DNA of 25,380 nucleotides from positions 1 to 25,380 of the forward strand of contig NZ_JAWRCU010000033.1 in assembly GCF_033542235.1 (NCBI RefSeq). Reading direction: 5' to 3'. The translations under genes were made by a program, and so were the position numbers. Positions 1 through 8,218 of this stretch are shown piece after piece (the first letter of the stretch is position 1; every line of letters starts with the position of its first letter). Below the pieces are notes generated by a model. The model saw nothing but the letters and a program-made list of their open reading frames with translations, was not told the origin of the DNA and searched no databases. The DNA is from JAWRCU01 sp033542235. Lineage in GTDB: Bacteria; Pseudomonadota; Alphaproteobacteria; Rhizobiales; Rhizobiaceae.

Positions 1-2762
1 AGCACCGTCCGGTCGCCGATCGCGTTGTACTTGCCGTTGCCGTTGTCGACATAGCCGATCAGCGCGTTGCCGACGACCGCAAAGCTGAGCACCCCGCCCT
101 TCGACTGCAGGCCGAGCGCCGCCATGGTGGCGGCCGCATCGGCGGTGAAGGAGAAGCCGCCGCCCGCCGCCGGGCCGTCCGCGCCGAAGTTGACGAGCGC
201 GCTCACCGAGCCGGACGCCGTGGCAGCGCCGCCGGCCAGCAGCGGATCGGTCGAGGAGCCGTCACCCGTGCCGTCATTCGGGCTGGTGCCCACCGACTGC
301 AGGTTCAGGATGTCGTCCTCGTCGACCTTGATCGCCGCATCGTGCTGGCCCGAAACCACCGGCGCATCGTCGTTGACCGTCACCGAGAAGGCGCCCTGCT
401 GAGTGTCGCCGTCGCCGTCCCTCGCGGTCACCGTGACGTCAATCTTGATGTCGTCCTCGATATTGGCTCCCGGGTGAGCGATCGGCTTCAGCAGCGTGAA
501 GGTGTAGGTGCCGCCCTCGTTGACGACGATCTGCCAGGAGCCGTCATTGGCGGCCAGCGTGCCGGTGGTGGCCGACGTCTGTGTCCAGGTCGCGCCGGTC
601 GCCGCCAACACGATCGCCGCCGTCGCATGGGGGCCGTCGGCGCCGAAGGAAATGTTGAGGTTGCCGTTCGCTGTCGTGGCTTCGCCGGCAAGGTCACCGC
701 CGGCCCCCTCCTTGCCCCCAGGGTAGCTGTCACCCGGGTTGCCGCCTGCAAGCCCTTCCTCGTCCACCGAGGCAGACTCCGGATTTGCCGTGAACACCGG
801 CGCATCGTCGTTGACCGTAACGGAGAAAGCGGCCTGCTGGGTGTCGCCGTCGCCGTCCCTGGCGGTCACGGTCACGTTGATGTTGACGTCATCCTCGACA
901 TCCGCCCCCGTATGGGCGAGCGGCTTCAGCAGAGTGAAGGTGTAGGTGCCATCGGCTTTGACGACGATCTGCCACGAGCCGTCATTGGCGGCCAGCGTGC
1001 CGGTGGTGGCCGTCGCCTGCGTCCAGGTCGCGCCGGTCGCCGCCAGCACGATCGCCGACGTCGCATGCGGACCGTCGGCGCCGAAGGAGATGTTGAGGTT
1101 GCCGTTCGCTTGCTTGGCTTCGCCGGCGAGGTCGCCACCGGCCGCCTCCCTGCCCCCGGGGTAGCTGTCGCCCGCGTTGCCACTAGGCAATCCTTCCTCG
1201 TCCACCGAGGTCGATTGAGGCCTACCGATGACCGGGCCGTCGTCCCTGATTGTCAGCAGGTTCCCGATATTCAGGGTCTGCGATGCGTGGTCGCCGTCGC
1301 CGTCTGTTACCGTTGCGACGAGCCGGATCAGGTTCGCCGACAGGCTGGTGGCGTCATTGGGGTTGCTGGAGTCAGCCTCCTTCACAGAGCGGAAAAGGTC
1401 GAACTCGACCTTGCCCGTGCCCGCGTCCACCTTGACCGTGAATACCAGTTCGCCTGACCCGCTCGTGCGGGCTTCCACGATGCCGCCCTTGAGCGACAGG
1501 ATCACCGACTGGCCGCTCTGTGCGTCGACGAGGCCAGAGGCGCCCGTCGTCACGGCCAGTGCGTAGCTGGTCGTGCCGCCGTCCGCGCCAGTCGTCACCT
1601 TGAACGCGTCGGCGAACGAAGCCTCCGCATGGACGGAACCCGACGGGCCCTGCTGCGAGCCGGACGGCAGGAAGCTCTCGTCCACCACCAATGCGTGGGT
1701 CCTGCCGCTCAAATCGATCGTGGGACCGTCGTCGAGAATATCGATTTTCAGGGCGCCGGTGGCCTTATCCCCGTTGGCGTCGGTGACGACGACGTTGAAA
1801 TTGTCGAAAACGCCTTCGTTCGTGCCTGCCGAATTCGTGTCGTGGTGATCGGAGGTGGGGCCGGTGAGCTTATAGGTCCAGCTGTAGCTGCCGTCAGGGT
1901 TGCGCGTCACGATCAACGTGCCGTACGCGCCGGAGACCGTACCGCCGTTGGTTACATCGGTGCCGTTGATGACGACCGATTGCAGACCGTCGCCTATGTT
2001 GATCGTGAAGGAACCCGAAGTTGTTTGGCCGATGTCCGACGGACTGGTCCCACCCGGAAGCGCTGCCTCATCGACGGTGTAATCACCGCTGATGTCGAGT
2101 GAGGGAAGCAGGTTCAGCGGGGGTAGGAGCTGCGAATTCTCCAATGTTTCCACGGTTGGATCAGTCTGTCCCAGGAGCGCGGTGTAGTTCAGCCCTTCGC
2201 CGATGCCGCCGCCAGGGGTAAACTCGAAATTGCCGCCTGAACTCTCCGCCGACGGGGCAGCGGCGCTGACGGATATCGACCCGTCATTGCCAAAGGCGAC
2301 CTGGACACCGCTTGCCTCGAGTGCGGCCAGCAGCGCAACGCGCGGGATCTCGACCTCACCGATGATGAAGGTCGGCACGTGGAGCGCCGCGTCCTTGATG
2401 GTGATCAGCGTGCCGTCCGCCTGCTGCAGCACGAGGTCGCCGCCTTCAATGCGGATATTGTCGATCGAGACATTGGCCGGCAGCTTGACCGTGTTGTTCT
2501 CGCCGACCGTGTAGACGTTCGACGCACCTGCGCCCTGGGCATCGGCCGAGGGAACATTTCCCTGACTCTGGGGCGGCGTGCCTTGTCCGACGTCGACCGG
2601 CTGCGGGTCGCCGGCTGGCGCCGGGCCGGCCGCCTGGTCGTCTGAAGACGGCGTCTCGGCCTGGGCCATCCTTGTCGAAGCGGCCATCGGCCAATCTTGA
2701 GCCTGAGCTTCGTCCTGCTGCATGGAAGAAGCCGCGCCGTCGAGATCAAAGCTCGTAGCCAT
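1..2762 (-). CDS. Giant repeat-containing type I-secreted adhesin, N-terminal part (runs off left edge)
   Basis: The minus-strand frame is open from ATG at 2762 to the window edge: 920 codons with no stop, so the C-terminus and any RTX secretion signal are missing. There is no signal peptide, as expected for type I export. Residues about 1-80 are Gln/Ala/Pro/Asp-rich and look disordered. Residues about 80-155 form a compact beta-rich segment (start TVGENNTVKLPANVSIDN) like the N-terminal domain of rhizobial LapA-like adhesins. Ig/cadherin-like repeats then follow, most ending in D-G-D-G-D and N-D-D-A-P or D-D-G-P calcium-type linkers, resembling the VCBS, DUF5801 and T1SS-143 repeat families. 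Two are near-identical 146-residue tandem copies. AGGGGG lies 9 nt before the ATG. A LapG-like protease is divergent and an exporter operon is nearby, which suggests a surface adhesin for attachment or biofilm. The class is clear; the precise family name is inferred. Confidence 0.88.
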   Translation of the reverse strand, partial: MATSFDLDGAASSMQQDEAQAQDWPMAASTRMAQAETPSSDDQAAGPAPAGDPQPVDVGQGTPPQSQGNVPSADAQGAGASNVYTVGENNTVKLPANVSIDNIRIEGGDLVLQQADGTLITIKDAALHVPTFIIGEVEIPRVALLAALEASGVQVAFGNDGSISVSAAAPSAESSGGNFEFTPGGGIGEGLNYTALLGQTDPTVETLENSQLLPPLNLLPSLDISGDYTVDEAALPGGTSPSDIGQTTSGSFTINIGDGLQSVVINGTDVTNGGTVSGAYGTLIVTRNPDGSYSWTYKLTGPTSDHHDTNSAGTNEGVFDNFNVVVTDANGDKATGALKIDILDDGPTIDLSGRTHALVVDESFLPSGSQQGPSGSVHAEASFADAFKVTTGADGGTTSYALAVTTGASGLVDAQSGQSVILSLKGGIVEARTSGSGELVFTVKVDAGTGKVEFDLFRSVKEADSSNPNDATSLSANLIRLVATVTDGDGDHASQTLNIGNLLTIRDDGPVIGRPQSTSVDEEGLPSGNAGDSYPGGREAAGGDLAGEAKQANGNLNISFGADGPHATSAIVLAATGATWTQATATTGTLAANDGSWQIVVKADGTYTFTLLKPLAHTGADVEDDVNINVTVTARDGDGDTQQAAFSVTVNDDAPVFTANPESASVDEEGLAGGNPGDSYPGGKEGAGGDLAGEATTANGNLNISFGADGPHATAAIVLAATGATWTQTSATTGTLAANDGSWQIVVNEGGTYTFTLLKPIAHPGANIEDDIKIDVTVTARDGDGDTQQGAFSVTVNDDAPVVSGQHDAAIKVDEDDILNLQSVGTSPNDGTGDGSSTDPLLAGGAATASGSVSALVNFGADGPAAGGGFSFTADAAATMAALGLQSKGGVLSFAVVGNALIGYVDNGNGKYNAIGDRTV
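334..1209 (-). repeat. Two tandem 438-nt (146-codon) repeats inside the adhesin
   Basis: The sequence from about 1209 down to 772 is repeated from about 771 down to 334 in the same frame; for example, ccttcctcgtccaccgagg occurs at 1192 and again at 754. Each copy starts near S-V-D-E-E-G-L and ends with the VTVNDDAPV strand. Over the 104 residues from NGNLNISFGADGP to NDDAPV I count 14 differences by hand, about 87% identity. Neighbouring adhesin domains are far more diverged. Confidence 0.9.
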
Positions 2763-3059
2763 GTAGATAAACCCCCTATTGCCCGGGCGGACCCAAACAC
2801 GCTCCCGGGCAAAGGGGCAATATGTCGGAAGGCGAAACTATATAGCTGGATATGCAGAGCTGAACGAATTTATCCCGTGGTTAACGCGAACAATATAACG
2901 GGATATATGTATCCATCGAGCGTGAACCAAACGGTCTCGGACCAAGATGCTGGCTGACGAATCGCCGAAGATTTATATAAATTTGGAATGAAAGTAGATA
3001 CATAACATTATTGATGTCCTTTTCCTGTAATTTTAGGAGTTATTCGTACTGTCCGCTCA
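2763..3059. promoter_or_regulatory. AT-rich divergent control region between the adhesin and the LapG-like protease
   Basis: This 297-bp gap separates divergent genes. It holds the adhesin leader hairpin at its left end and then becomes strikingly AT-rich (about 2860-3050, with tatataaat and acataacattatt) against GC-rich flanks. An imperfect palindrome, ggatatatgtatcc at 2901-2914, matches its reverse complement at 12 of 14 positions and could be an operator. TAGGAG occurs at 3034-3039. I cannot assign -35/-10 boxes with confidence. AT-rich upstream regions are typical targets of MucR/Ros-type or H-NS-like regulators in these bacteria, but that is an inference. Confidence 0.45.
2772..2817 (-). 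promoter_or_regulatory. 5'-UTR hairpin that pairs with the adhesin Shine-Dalgarno sequence
   Basis: An exact 9-bp inverted repeat (ttgcccggg at 2779-2787, cccgggcaa at 2804-2812) has a 16-nt loop. It is extended by an outer cccc/gggg pair (2773-2776 with 2814-2817) across a small TA/A internal loop. On the adhesin mRNA the arm next to the start codon contains AGGGGG (2777-2772), the best Shine-Dalgarno match, 9 nt before the ATG at 2762. Four of its Gs are paired in the outer stem. The structure is visible; a role in translational control is inferred. Confidence 0.6.
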
Positions 3060-4088
3060 ATGGGTGGGCAGGTCATGGAAAAGATTGCAAGAATACCGAA
3101 GGTCATATTAAGCAATACAAGACTAGGTTTGGTGCTGCTGCAGCTGATCGCCGGTACGGTGGTCTATCCAGCCGGCAGCTATGCCTCTCCAATCGAAGAC
3201 GCCAGGCACGAACTCCACGACCATGTCTTTCTGGGAGGGTTGCCGCTGAAGGAATTCGACGCTGGATTTGCAGCGTTTCAGGCGCCGCAGGCGTTCGAGG
3301 TCGCCGTTTACGATCATCTGCTGGCAGGCCTGCAGCGGCGTCCAGCCGAGAACATCGATATGATCGAGACGGGATCGATCATCGCCGGCGTGTTCAACTC
3401 GGTCGCCATTCCGATCCATAGCTTCCCGGTGGCGAAGCGGTGGCAGCGGATCATGGAAGAAGTTTCGCAATGCGCAACTTCCGATTCCTGCTCCGGGGAC
3501 AACGACCTGCTCGCTGCAATTTCCAGTCAGATCGAAGGCAAGTCTCTCCTCGACAAGATCCGGTTGGTCGATTCGATCGTCAATGACACGCTCCGCTACC
3601 GCACCGACCAGTCGCTTTACGATGAACTGGACCACTGGGCCACGCCGCGCGAGATATTGGCTCGGGCGAGCGGCGACTGCGAGGATTTCGCGATCCTGAA
3701 GATGACGGCGCTCATACGTGCCGGCGTTCCCGCCACTAGCCTTTCGGTCGTCGTGCTGCGCGACAACAACCGCGGCGTCTTTCATGCGGTTCTGGCTGTG
3801 AGCACCAATTCCGGCAATTTCATCCTGGACAACACGCGGGCCAAGGTGGCGATGGATACCGACCTGCCCAATTATCAGCCGCTCTATTCCTTGAGCGACC
3901 ACCGTGCGTGGATCCACGGCTCCAAATCGCCGTCCCGCGATCTCATGGCAAACAGCCGGGACTTCTCATCGATCGCGCCGGGGGAGGGCGATCCTTCCGA
4001 TGGCAAGTCCGACGTGAAGACCCTGCGGAATGCATCGCTGCGCACGGGATTGGCACCATCGAAATCGAGGCAGCTACAAGCCTTCTGA
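3060..4088 (+). CDS. LapG-like bacterial transglutaminase-like cysteine protease (BTLCP)
   Basis: This 342-residue protein probably acts in the periplasm and cleaves a surface adhesin. Residues about 20-42 form a Sec-type signal (hydrophobic LGLVLLQLIAGTVV, then SYAS as likely cleavage site). The catalytic triad of the BTLCP/LapG family is visible: Cys207 in GDCEDFA, His242 in VFHAV, and Asp257 in ILDNT. Asp206 and Glu208 flank the cysteine as do the calcium ligands of Pseudomonas LapG. LapG enzymes cut LapA-type adhesins at an Ala-Ala-Gly site when the c-di-GMP receptor LapD releases them; no LapD is in this window. The gene is divergent from the adhesin and ends 20 bp from the convergent RHH gene. 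The start is uncertain: ATG 3060 and ATG 3075 both lack a good ribosome site, and TAGGAG sits 20 nt upstream. The tail after about residue 290 is low-complexity. Confidence 0.87.
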   Translation: MGGQVMEKIARIPKVILSNTRLGLVLLQLIAGTVVYPAGSYASPIEDARHELHDHVFLGGLPLKEFDAGFAAFQAPQAFEVAVYDHLLAGLQRRPAENIDMIETGSIIAGVFNSVAIPIHSFPVAKRWQRIMEEVSQCATSDSCSGDNDLLAAISSQIEGKSLLDKIRLVDSIVNDTLRYRTDQSLYDELDHWATPREILARASGDCEDFAILKMTALIRAGVPATSLSVVVLRDNNRGVFHAVLAVSTNSGNFILDNTRAKVAMDTDLPNYQPLYSLSDHRAWIHGSKSPSRDLMANSRDFSSIAPGEGDPSDGKSDVKTLRNASLRTGLAPSKSRQLQAF

Positions 4089-4108
4089 GAGTGTCGGCTC
4101 GAGGCCAC

Positions 4109-4726
4109 TCAGCCTACTACGAATGCAAGCACTGTGTCGGCGCCGCTGGTCGGCGCCTTCACCGCATTGAGCTGGCCGCGAAACCGGCGATCTCCAACGC
4201 CGATGGCGAATCCCGTCAAGACGGGAGTGTTCCCGTTCTGATCGAGGCGGGCTATAAGCTCGGCAATGTTGATGTCGAGTGCCAGCTTGAGGTCGGTGCG
4301 CTGCTCCGCTTCGGTCAGAACCGGGAACTGGCGACGCACAAGCGCCTGGAAGGCGGCGTTGAATGCCAGGATCTGCTTGTTCGCTCCCAGCGCAAATCCG
4401 GCCGAGGGGACGGCAGCAAGGATCGAGTTGACCGTCTTGCCCGAGGTCAGCGCTTCCAGGCGCCCCGCCCGGCTAATGATCGAGGAAAGGCAGGCAACGC
4501 GGATCGCCGAAGCGAGATTTGCCGATTCGGCCTTGTGTTTCGAAATCTCATCGATGAACGCGGCGATTGTGGTGCCGTTGCGCCGCGCGATCTCCTTGGC
4601 GGCTTGCCAGAAGATGCGCTCCAGCCGAATGCCGCGGCGCTCCGTTCCGCGCGAGACGACGCGAAACTCGGGTAAGGCGGCATCCACCTCCGGCGATGCC
4701 GCGGACCGACCGGCGTCAGCGCTCAC
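4109..4726 (-). CDS. Ribbon-helix-helix plus PAS-like domain protein, last gene of the secretion operon
   Basis: 205 residues starting at GTG 4726, with GAGGCG upstream. The start overlaps the end of the HlyD gene by 11 bp, so the two are probably translationally coupled. Residues about 28-85 (RGIRLERIFWQAAKEIARRN onward) match the RHH_4-type ribbon-helix-helix domain, a small DNA-binding or dimerisation fold. Residues about 100-205 look PAS-like: an A-V-P-S-A-G-F-A-L start, then Q-I-L-A-F-N-A-A-F, ending in strands such as GFAIGVGDRRFRG and TVLAFVVG. No signal peptide or membrane segment is seen, so it should be cytoplasmic. It could be a sensor-regulator of adhesin export. The RHH assignment is fairly secure; the PAS assignment and function are inferred. 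The end is convergent with the LapG-like gene. Confidence 0.75.
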   Translation of the reverse strand: MSADAGRSAASPEVDAALPEFRVVSRGTERRGIRLERIFWQAAKEIARRNGTTIAAFIDEISKHKAESANLASAIRVACLSSIISRAGRLEALTSGKTVNSILAAVPSAGFALGANKQILAFNAAFQALVRRQFPVLTEAEQRTDLKLALDINIAELIARLDQNGNTPVLTGFAIGVGDRRFRGQLNAVKAPTSGADTVLAFVVG

Positions 4727-6005
4727 GGAGCGCCTCTTCGCGGGCCTTGTTGAAGGGTTTCAAGAGATAGTGGAGGATGGTCTTGCGTCCGGTCATGATC
4801 TCGACGGAACAGACCATTCCCGGGATGATCGCATAGGATTTGCCCTTGCTCACCAGGGCTGCCTGATCGGTGGTCACCCGGACCTGGTAGAAGGTTTCGC
4901 CGGTATTGCTGTCGATCAGGCTGTCGGCTGAGACATTGGCGACCTTGCCGTTGATCCCGCCGAAGATCGAGAAGTCATAGGCGGTTATCTTGATGAGGGC
5001 GTGCTGGTTCGGCTGGATGAATGCGACATCCTTCGGCGAAACGCGCGCCTCGACCAGGAGCGTCTCCGAGGTCGGAACCACTCCGGCAACGGTTGCTCCA
5101 GGCTGCACGAAAGCGCCGATCGTATTGACGTCGAGCGTGTTGATGATGCCGTCGACCGGCGAGCGGATCTCGGTCCGCTTGACCTTGTCCGAGGCGCCGC
5201 GGATCGTTTCCTCGACGACGGAGAGATCGGCGAGCGACTGTGTGAGCTCGTCGAGCGCTTCCTGCTGGAGTTCCAGCGGCAGCTCGTTGACCTGAAGGTC
5301 GGCTTCCTGCACGGCCGCTTCCAATCTCGCGATCGATTCCGAGCCGACTTTGATCTGCCCCTTGAATTCAGCGTTTTCAGCCTGGGTGCGCATCAGTTCG
5401 GTCTGCGCCATGAGGCCTCGCTTCACCATGGAGGAGACAAGGTCCAACTGCTTGGAATTGATTTCCAGGCTCTCCTTGAGCCTTGTGAGATTGGCTGTCG
5501 CCTCGCCGAGCTCGTTCTGCCTTTGCTGCTGCCGGGACTGCAGAACCAAGAGCTTGTTCCGGAAATTGTCCTGCCGGGCCGCCAGGAGCTTCTCCTCGTT
5601 TTCGCAGACCTCAGGCGCCTTTTGCCGGACCACCTGCGGGCATTCCAGCCGTGCGTCGAGCTTGCCCGACTGTTCCAACTTGAGGCGCGCGATGCGGGCG
5701 CTGAGCGCGCGTGCCTTCGCCTCCAATTCCCCGAGCGAAGAAACATTGGTCGTGTTGTCGAGGCTGACGATGAGATCGCCCTTGTGAACGATCTGCCCGA
5801 CCTTGACCGCTATCTCCTGGACCACGCCCGGTTCGCTGGCCTGCACGATCTGGGTTTTCGATGCGGGTATCACGCGTCCTTCGCCTCGCGTGATCTCGTC
5901 GACTTCGGCAAAGGCGGCCCATGTCACCAGGGCGGCGATCAGGGCGCCAATGAACAGGATGACGGCGTTGGCCATCGGAGGCGGGCGATCGACGAGCTTG
6001 TACAT
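4716..6005 (-). CDS. HlyD-family type I secretion periplasmic adaptor (LapC-like)
   Basis: This 429-residue membrane-fusion protein would link the inner-membrane ABC exporter to the TolC channel. Residues about 12-33 form the single N-terminal membrane segment. Next come a barrel/lipoyl half (GEGRVIPASKTQIVQASEPG, KVGQIVHKGDLIVSLDN), a long helical coiled-coil hairpin (about 95-290, rich in E, Q, R, L), the returning lipoyl half (KRTEIRSPVDGIINTLDVNT), and the C-terminal barrel ending in IPGMVCSVEIMTGRKTILHY, a conserved adaptor terminus. Two cysteines, Cys122 and Cys134, sit in the periplasmic coiled-coil region 12 residues apart and could form a disulfide. The ATG at 6005 lies 17 nt after the ABC gene stop, and the stop overlaps the RHH gene start. 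Confidence 0.94.
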   Translation of the reverse strand: MYKLVDRPPPMANAVILFIGALIAALVTWAAFAEVDEITRGEGRVIPASKTQIVQASEPGVVQEIAVKVGQIVHKGDLIVSLDNTTNVSSLGELEAKARALSARIARLKLEQSGKLDARLECPQVVRQKAPEVCENEEKLLAARQDNFRNKLLVLQSRQQQRQNELGEATANLTRLKESLEINSKQLDLVSSMVKRGLMAQTELMRTQAENAEFKGQIKVGSESIARLEAAVQEADLQVNELPLELQQEALDELTQSLADLSVVEETIRGASDKVKRTEIRSPVDGIINTLDVNTIGAFVQPGATVAGVVPTSETLLVEARVSPKDVAFIQPNQHALIKITAYDFSIFGGINGKVANVSADSLIDSNTGETFYQVRVTTDQAALVSKGKSYAIIPGMVCSVEIMTGRKTILHYLLKPFNKAREEALRER

Positions 6006-6022
6006 TCAATTCGACCCAGGCG

Positions 6023-8185
6023 TCATTCGGCTGCCTTGCGTACAGCCGGGACCTCCGCACTGCCTTTCTGAAGAGCCTGGATGACCTGCGCTTTCGGGCC
6101 GTCTGCGATCACCCGACCCTGATCGACGACGATCAGACGGTCGACCAACTCCAGCATGCTGAAGCGGTGCGTGGAGATGATGATCGTCGTATCGCTGTCG
6201 AATGCCTGGGAAAGCTGACGAATGAGAAGTCGTTCCGATGCCAGGTCCATCGAGCCTGAAGGCTCGTCAAGAAAGACGATCTTGGGCTTCGCAATGAGCA
6301 GGCGGGCGATTGCAACTGCCTGCTTCTGACCGCCCGAGAGGCTGCTGCCGCGCTCTCCGACATTCATGTCGTAACCGCGTGGATGGCGCGAGACGAACTC
6401 ATCGACGCCGCTCTGTCGCGCCGCGGCGATGATCTCTTCGTCGCTGGCGTCCGGCTTCGCCATCAGCAGGTTTTCTTTGATGGTGCCGGAAAACAGATCG
6501 CCTGTCTGACCGGCAATGCCGACCGCGCTGCGTATTTCTGCGGGATGGTACTGGCGCACGTCGATGCCGTCGATGAGAAGGTCGCCGGAGGTCGGCAGAT
6601 AGAGCCGGCCGAGCAGCCTGCCGATCGTCGTTTTGCCCGATCCTATCCGCCCGATGATGCCAACCCGCTCGCCGGGCCTGATCTGGAAGCTCAGCCCGTT
6701 GATGACCTTGGCTTCCGTTCCGGGGTAAACGAAGCTCACGTCCTTGAACGCGACCGCGCCGTTGCGAATTGGCCTGTTGACGAACCCGACGGTGTTCGGG
6801 AGGTCTTCCGGTTGCGCCATGATCCCATTCAGGATCTTGAGCGACAGGAGTGCCTGGCGAAGCCGCGACAATGTTATCGCTATTTGGGCAAGCGGGGCGA
6901 CAGCGCGCCCTGACAGCATGACGGCCGCTATGATGGCCCCGGTCGTGATATCGCCGGCCGCGAAAATGTAGGCGCCCATGACAATGATCACGACCGTCAC
7001 CAACTGCTGGATGAATTGCGTGATGTTGGCAGCCGCCGCCGAGAGCTGCTTTATCCGTTCGGACGTGTGCGCGGCATTTTTCGAAAGTTCACGCCACCTT
7101 CGAAGCAGGTAAGACTCTGCCCGAAGCGCCTTCACGGTCTCTAGCGTAGATATCGATTCGATCAGCAGTGCCTGGCGCTGCGACGACTCGTTCATCGCCG
7201 TCGAGGTGCATTTGCCGATGCGGTATTGCGTAACCAGGCCCACTGTGAGGGCGGCAACGAACGCAACCGTGGGAACCACCACGAGCCAGCCGGCGACCAG
7301 CCAGATCACGAACAGGAATACGAAGACGAACATCGTGTCGATCAGGACGCTGATCGTGTTCGAGGTGAAGAACTCGCGTACGAATTCATACTGGGTGACG
7401 CGGTTTGCGTATTCTCCGGTCGACAGCGGCTTCGTGGCCAGGGAAGCGTTCAGGACCTTCTCGAACAGCAAATAGGATATTCGGAGGTCCGCCTTGCGGC
7501 CGGCATAGTCGATCAGTGCGGCCCGAGCCGTCTTGAGCAGGAGGTCAAAGAGGATTGAGATCGCGAGTCCGATCGCCAGCACCCAAAGGGACGAGACCGC
7601 CTTATTGGGCAGGATGCGATCGTACACGTTCATGGTGAAGATCGGCGATCCGAGCGCTATCAGGTTGATGAAGCATGCCGCCAAGCCGACCCGGATATAG
7701 GACCGCCAGAACGGGGCGAGCGTTCCAGTGAGCCAGTGCCGCTTTTCTATGATCGTGGCCGAACCGAGCCGCGCTTCTTCATTCGTATTGGCATAGGTCA
7801 GCGAAAATCCGACGATCTGGCTGATCTCTGCCTCGATGATCTCCCCGCGGCTGATGGTGGTGCGTCCGCTGTCCTGCGGCAGGGTGTTGAATTCGGATTC
7901 ATCCTGTTCCGACAGCAGCGCCACAGGCGGCCGGTCGACCATGAACACGATCGCGGGAAGCTCCACGCGATGGCGCACAAAATCGGCGCGTGTAAAGCTC
8001 CTCGCTTCAATGCCGACCCTGTTGGAGACGAATTCGATCTCCTCGAACGAAATTGCACCGGGACCGAGCGGCACTCCGGTAAACAGGACCGTATGCGCGC
8101 TTGGCCGCCCGAGGAAAGCAGCGATCCCGCTGAAGCACGTTTTGAATGCTTCAGCGGGAGTGGAATACCGTGGGGTTTGATTCAT
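6023..8185 (-). CDS. Type I secretion ABC permease/ATPase with degenerate C39-like domain (LapB-like)
   Basis: A 720-residue inner-membrane exporter that powers adhesin secretion. Residues about 1-140 are a C39-peptidase-like domain without a recognisable catalytic Cys/His pair, the state used in RTX/LapA exporters for substrate binding rather than cleavage. Residues about 160-460 hold the six-helix ABC membrane domain. The ATPase has Walker A GRIGSGKTT (near 512), a Q-loop (GIAGQTGDLF), signature LSGGQKQ (near 615), Walker B KIVFLDEPSG (near 638) and an H-loop STHRF (near 671). I start it at ATG 8185, giving MNQTPRYSTP. The frame extends to a TTG at 8218, but that would begin at the preceding stop codon. 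Gene order tolC-ABC-hlyD matches lapEBC of Pseudomonas. Confidence 0.94.
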   Translation of the reverse strand: MNQTPRYSTPAEAFKTCFSGIAAFLGRPSAHTVLFTGVPLGPGAISFEEIEFVSNRVGIEARSFTRADFVRHRVELPAIVFMVDRPPVALLSEQDESEFNTLPQDSGRTTISRGEIIEAEISQIVGFSLTYANTNEEARLGSATIIEKRHWLTGTLAPFWRSYIRVGLAACFINLIALGSPIFTMNVYDRILPNKAVSSLWVLAIGLAISILFDLLLKTARAALIDYAGRKADLRISYLLFEKVLNASLATKPLSTGEYANRVTQYEFVREFFTSNTISVLIDTMFVFVFLFVIWLVAGWLVVVPTVAFVAALTVGLVTQYRIGKCTSTAMNESSQRQALLIESISTLETVKALRAESYLLRRWRELSKNAAHTSERIKQLSAAAANITQFIQQLVTVVIIVMGAYIFAAGDITTGAIIAAVMLSGRAVAPLAQIAITLSRLRQALLSLKILNGIMAQPEDLPNTVGFVNRPIRNGAVAFKDVSFVYPGTEAKVINGLSFQIRPGERVGIIGRIGSGKTTIGRLLGRLYLPTSGDLLIDGIDVRQYHPAEIRSAVGIAGQTGDLFSGTIKENLLMAKPDASDEEIIAAARQSGVDEFVSRHPRGYDMNVGERGSSLSGGQKQAVAIARLLIAKPKIVFLDEPSGSMDLASERLLIRQLSQAFDSDTTIIISTHRFSMLELVDRLIVVDQGRVIADGPKAQVIQALQKGSAEVPAVRKAAE

Positions 8186-8218
8186 CGTGGTCGACCAGCC
8201 GAGCCGGCCCGGCCGCAA

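Noticed and set aside
342..1457. Long plus-strand ORF (371 codons) opposite the adhesin
   Set aside because: It is antisense to an uninterrupted adhesin frame with clear repeat domains; its Arg/Val/Gly-rich composition is typical of the opposite strand of high-GC coding sequence.
3123..3917. Minus-strand ORF of 264 codons opposite the LapG-like gene
   Set aside because: The plus-strand frame has an intact catalytic triad and signal peptide; the antisense frame has none.
4139..4157. ggcgcc-N7-ggcgcc inverted repeat as a terminator for the LapG-like gene
   Set aside because: It lies inside the coding end of the RHH gene, has only a 6-bp GC stem and no U-run.
5001..6071. Plus-strand ORF of 356 codons opposite hlyD
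   Set aside because: It is antisense to a convincing HlyD adaptor with conserved motifs and has no recognisable domain.
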